Made by a program: the position numbers and the translations under genes. Of a stretch of 64,000 nucleotides of DNA, positions 61,419-64,000 are shown piece by piece. How positions within the stretch are numbered: position 1 is the first letter of the stretch; each line of letters starts with the position of its first letter. This stretch comes from G965227875 sp965227875 (lineage in GTDB: Bacteria > Pseudomonadota > Alphaproteobacteria > Rhizobiales > JAJFHC01), in assembly GCA_965227875.1 (NCBI GenBank), contig OZ245783.1:4898001-4962000 (forward strand), in the 5' to 3' direction. Below the pieces are notes generated by a model. It had not been told where the DNA came from. It worked only from the letters and a program-made list of their open reading frames with translations, and ran no database searches.

Positions 61419-61907
61419 CTACCGCGCTCTCAACTCGAGCGAAGCGATCCCCGCCGCGATGTTGAGGCCCGACTGCGCCTGAACACTGAAAGGCTGCAGG
61501 GCTATGGACTTGCGCGACCCGCCGATCAGGGCATTGGCGCCGATGCCGGCCCCGACGGTCGCCTCGGCGGAAAGCCCGCCATAGGAGCCCGCCAGCGCCC
61601 CGTAGGCGATCTTTTTGGACGGTGCGAACACCGCCCATGCGATGTGCGAGACTTTCGTCGACCCGATGTCGATGCCGTACTTGTTGATCCGGCCGGTATA
61701 GCGCTCCCGCCCGCCGCCCGCCTTCTTGAAGGTACAGGTCAGGCTCTTCGTGGACCCGATGATGAAACCCGTTCCGCCGGACACGGTACAGTCGAGCACG
61801 CCCACCTGGACGCGGGAACCGGAGGCCTGGGCATGCGTACCGGACGCAAGCCCCACTCCTGCCGCAAGGGCGACCGCACACAGAACCGACTTGTAACCTG
61901 TTGTCAT
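61419..61907 (-). CDS. DUF992 family secreted protein
   Basis: 162 aa. Signal peptide about 1-27 ending THAQA. The mature part follows the DUF992 pattern: VGVLDCTVSGGTGFIIGSTK, CTFKKAGGGRERYTG, GIDIGSTKVSHIAWAVFAPS, and GANALIGGSRKSIALQPFSV with the C-terminal LNIAAGIASLELR. DUF992 proteins are periplasmic or outer-membrane associated in alphaproteobacteria, function unknown. Two cysteines (in LDCT and LTCTF) may form a disulfide. Confidence 0.85.
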   Translation of the reverse strand: MTTGYKSVLCAVALAAGVGLASGTHAQASGSRVQVGVLDCTVSGGTGFIIGSTKSLTCTFKKAGGGRERYTGRINKYGIDIGSTKVSHIAWAVFAPSKKIAYGALAGSYGGLSAEATVGAGIGANALIGGSRKSIALQPFSVQAQSGLNIAAGIASLELRAR

Positions 61908-62036
61908 ATCGACTGAATCCTCTGTTGGCACCCTCACCTCGCGTCACCGTGGTCCGGTCGCGAGTCTACCATAGATAGGAAGGCGATCCCGAATTGCGAG
62001 TGTCGGAACGGGAAAACGCGCGACGCCGCCGGTGTC

Positions 62037-63731
62037 TCAGGAGCCACAGCGCCTGATCAGGGTGGTGTCGGTACACATGTTCCAATAGGGCGTGAGTTTA
62101 CATTGCTTGCGCCGTCTCTCGCAGCGGGCGTCCTGGGCGCCGGATCTTCTCGCTTTTTTCCGCGGTGTATCCGACCGCTTTGTCTTTCCTGCAGGTGAAG
62201 CCTTGTCCCGATTTGCCGGTGCCGCCTTTTCCAGAACCGGATCCTTGTGCGCGATACCGGCAAGCTGCTTCAGCGCATTCAGTGTCCCCGGACCGATCCG
62301 ACCGTCAATCCGGCTCCTGTAATATCCGAACTGCTTCAGTCGCTTTTGCAATTCCACGACGAACGGCCTTTCAAGCGCATTTTCCCGCTCGAGCAGCCAC
62401 GCCACGGCGGGTTCGTATTTGGTCTCCACGGACGCCAGGATTAGCCTTGCCGCCAGTCCGGGGTTTTTCGTCATTCCCCGCCCCTCATAGGCCATCCGGC
62501 CGAGGCGGTACTGGGCGACGGCGTTGCCCTTGTCGGCGGCCTTGCCGTACCAGTTTACCGCCTTCCCAAGATCCTCCTTAAGCCCGTCATCGCCTGCCTC
62601 GTAACGCCGCGCGAGAAGGACCATTTCCGCCGAGGTCTGCGGTTTCGTCAGTATCGACTTATCGGGGCTCGACGGCGATGCCTTGGCGATCTTGTCGATC
62701 CGCTCACGGAGTTTGCGCTCGGCCTCCTGCCTGGCCTTTTCCGCACTTTTGCGCGCCTGCCTTTCGGCCTCCAGCCGGGCCGCAAGTTCGTCCTGCCGTT
62801 TCTGCTCTTTCGCATTCAGGTGGGCAATCATGGCTTTCGCCAAACCGGCAAACGTCCCGCCGGGATAGCGGTCGAGATACGTCTGAAGAAGGACGGGATT
62901 TTCCGCGTCCTTGATGGTTTCCCAGAATAGCGCCTCTCGGTCCGCACGATAGACCGGTTCCTGTTTCGCGACCGGCTCGGCTTTTTTGGGCGTGAAATAG
63001 AAGTCGCCCTTCAGCGACGATTCCTCCCAGGGTGTCTGCGCCCCGCCGGTCTCGGCCTCGACCTTCGACCGCACCCGCTTGAACACATGTTCGACGGAAA
63101 GACCCGGCGAACGGATCGCATCCACGAAAGCGAGCGTATAGGGCGAGTTCGTGCCCGTACCGTCTGCCGCTACCTGCCCCGGGGCGGCCGCGAAGGAAAT
63201 CAGCGTGCCGGACGCGGCCTGGATGCGGGCCAGCCCGCGCGTGGCGGAGCGCACCTTGCTGCCGAAGGGGTTGTTGCGGCAGGCGTCGAGCAGAACGAGG
63301 TTCAACCGGTTTCCGGCGGCTTCCATCTGGACGAGGATATCGGAGGCGCTGAGGGCCTCGATTTCGAGATCGGCCGAGTCCTGGATGTCCGCGCCAATGG
63401 GCACGAGATAGTTGGCCCCGCGCGCCTGAACCCCGTGGCCGGCGTAATAGAAGAGACCGACCGCGTTCTTTCCCGCCTTGCGCAGCGTACGGCCGAAATC
63501 CCGCACCGCCCTTCGCATCCCCCGGTAGTCGACGTCGGTGGCCACCACCACCTCGAAGCCGACCTCCTTGAGCGAACGCACCATGAGTTCGGCATCGTTC
63601 TTCGGATTGGCAAGCGGCGAGATCCGCTCGTATGCCGAGTTGCCGATCACCAGCGCGACGCGTTTTTCGGCGTGGGCGGCGGCCGCAAGACCGAACCAGA
63701 ACACACAGCAGGTCAGGATAAGGTTCCGCAT
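62037..63731 (-). CDS. Secreted caspase-like protein with Sel1 and peptidoglycan-binding regions
   Basis: 564 aa. Signal peptide 1-21 (AHA/EK). Caspase p20-like domain about 23-250: strand RVALVIGNSAY, catalytic H99 in YYAGHGV and C151 in LLDACRNNP. A Lys/Glu/Ala coiled coil at about 315-365 follows. Then come one to two Sel1 repeats (about 380-445: LARRYEAGDDG, then AVAQYRLGRMAYEGRGM), a peptidoglycan-binding-1-like stretch (about 465-505: LQKRLKQFGYYRSRIDGRIG), and a basic tail with four cysteines. The catalytic pair is intact, so it may be an active cysteine protease of the metacaspase type. Substrate unknown. The first in-frame ATG (63803) is not preceded by a signal-like start; 63731 is. 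Confidence 0.88.
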   Translation of the reverse strand: MRNLILTCCVFWFGLAAAAHAEKRVALVIGNSAYERISPLANPKNDAELMVRSLKEVGFEVVVATDVDYRGMRRAVRDFGRTLRKAGKNAVGLFYYAGHGVQARGANYLVPIGADIQDSADLEIEALSASDILVQMEAAGNRLNLVLLDACRNNPFGSKVRSATRGLARIQAASGTLISFAAAPGQVAADGTGTNSPYTLAFVDAIRSPGLSVEHVFKRVRSKVEAETGGAQTPWEESSLKGDFYFTPKKAEPVAKQEPVYRADREALFWETIKDAENPVLLQTYLDRYPGGTFAGLAKAMIAHLNAKEQKRQDELAARLEAERQARKSAEKARQEAERKLRERIDKIAKASPSSPDKSILTKPQTSAEMVLLARRYEAGDDGLKEDLGKAVNWYGKAADKGNAVAQYRLGRMAYEGRGMTKNPGLAARLILASVETKYEPAVAWLLERENALERPFVVELQKRLKQFGYYRSRIDGRIGPGTLNALKQLAGIAHKDPVLEKAAPANRDKASPAGKTKRSDTPRKKARRSGAQDARCERRRKQCKLTPYWNMCTDTTLIRRCGS

Positions 63732-63778
63732 GTCGCTTCTCCCCTTTCGCAACATGGAACTGTCACCATCCGCACACC

Positions 63779-63794
63779 GGTGACACGGGTCACA
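63779..63794. promoter_or_regulatory. Possible CRP-type site before the caspase-like gene
   Basis: GGTGACACGGGTCACA matches TGTGA-N6-TCACA at 9 of 10 positions and lies 48-63 bp before the start codon. No convincing -10 sits at the proper distance. One or two such 9/10 matches are expected by chance in a window of this size, so support is weak. Confidence 0.3.
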
Positions 63795-63831
63795 TGATGG
63801 CAAGAATCCGGGAAAAGCTCAAATCCAGGCC

Positions 63832-64000
63832 CTAGCGGAGCTCTTTCGTCTTCAGGAACTCGAGGTCCTCGTTATTGCGCACCTTGTAGTCGAGTTCCCA
63901 TGCGCTTTCGGCCAGAAACACCGGATTCTCGTCGCGGTCGTGGACGATGTTGCGGCGGTTCGAATCGATGAACTTCTCCAGCGCCGGGTCGTCCTTGGCC
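63832..64000 (-). CDS. prfC: Probable peptide chain release factor 3, C-terminal end only
   Basis: Only the last 55 or so codons are in the window. The visible protein has the run FIDSNRRNIVHDRDENPVFL, then AESAWELDY, ending EFLKTKELR. This resembles the C-terminus of alphaproteobacterial RF3, which ends with a short basic motif of the TKE or TRE kind. RF3 removes RF1 and RF2 from the ribosome after hydrolysis. The GTPase domain is outside the window, so the call cannot be confirmed here. Confidence 0.65.
   Translation of the reverse strand, partial: AKDDPALEKFIDSNRRNIVHDRDENPVFLAESAWELDYKVRNNEDLEFLKTKELR

Overview
The window is a chromosomal segment of an alphaproteobacterium. GC is high. 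The indicators are the division-plane ATPase MipZ, an ATP12-type F1 assembly chaperone, DUF1489 and DUF6356 proteins, an alpha operon without rpsD, and the order tuf-tRNA-Trp-secE-nusG-rplKAJL-rpoBC-rpsLG-fusA-tuf-S10-spc-alpha. The order-level lineage cannot be fixed by eye. I count 75 protein genes (two cut by the window edges) and four tRNAs. Almost everything lies on the minus strand. I see no phage, insertion sequence, CRISPR array or plasmid gene.

Positions 1-4.1 kb hold a VWA protein, a membrane-anchored J-domain protein and a CorA-type Mg transporter packed together, then MipZ and a DUF1489 protein. Positions 4.2-11.7 kb hold a leucine/isovalerate degradation operon read from liuR downwards: MerR-type regulator, PaaI-like thioesterase, isovaleryl-CoA dehydrogenase, thiolase, rhodanese, and methylcrotonyl-CoA carboxylase beta and alpha. 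A TTACGT-TT-ACGTAA operator overlaps its promoter. Then come MgtE, tRNA-Leu(GAG), an isolated FliN, LipB, and two tandem pairs of small membrane proteins (DUF805 twice, DUF6356 twice). An Lrp-family regulator faces the propionyl-CoA carboxylase genes pccBA, which have a 16-bp perfect palindrome in their upstream region. Both biotin carboxylase systems feed acyl-CoA from branched-chain catabolism into central metabolism.

Positions 20.4-26.0 kb hold one tightly packed unit, degQ-rarA-fluC-rluC-HAD phosphatase-ATP12 chaperone, with four successive stop/start overlaps.

Positions 26.1-59.3 kb are the translation and transcription supercluster: alpha operon (rplQ, rpoA, rpsK, rpsM), adk, secY, spc and S10 genes, first tuf, fusA, rpsG, rpsL, a small secreted protein, rpoC, rpoB, rplL, rplJ, rplA, rplK, nusG, secE, tRNA-Trp, second tuf, tRNA-Gly and tRNA-Tyr. 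The two tuf genes encode the same protein and are almost identical in DNA. I can place sigma-70-like promoters with 17-bp spacers before tRNA-Tyr, rpsL and rpsM, clear intrinsic terminators after rplQ and rpoC, and structured leaders before rplJ, rpoB and rpsL.

Positions 59.4-64 kb are mostly envelope functions: RlmB methyltransferase, a Tyr/Arg/His-rich secreted protein, a minimal L,D-transpeptidase, a DUF992 protein, a secreted caspase-fold protein with Sel1 and peptidoglycan-binding-like regions, and the tail of a probable release factor 3.

Most of the window is conserved housekeeping DNA. The points most worth checking are the exact CRP-type site at about -41.5 of the secreted gene between rpoC and rpsL, the multidomain caspase-like protein, the alternative hairpins at 44.93-45.0 kb, the pccB palindrome, the VWA/J-domain/CorA unit and the orphan FliN.
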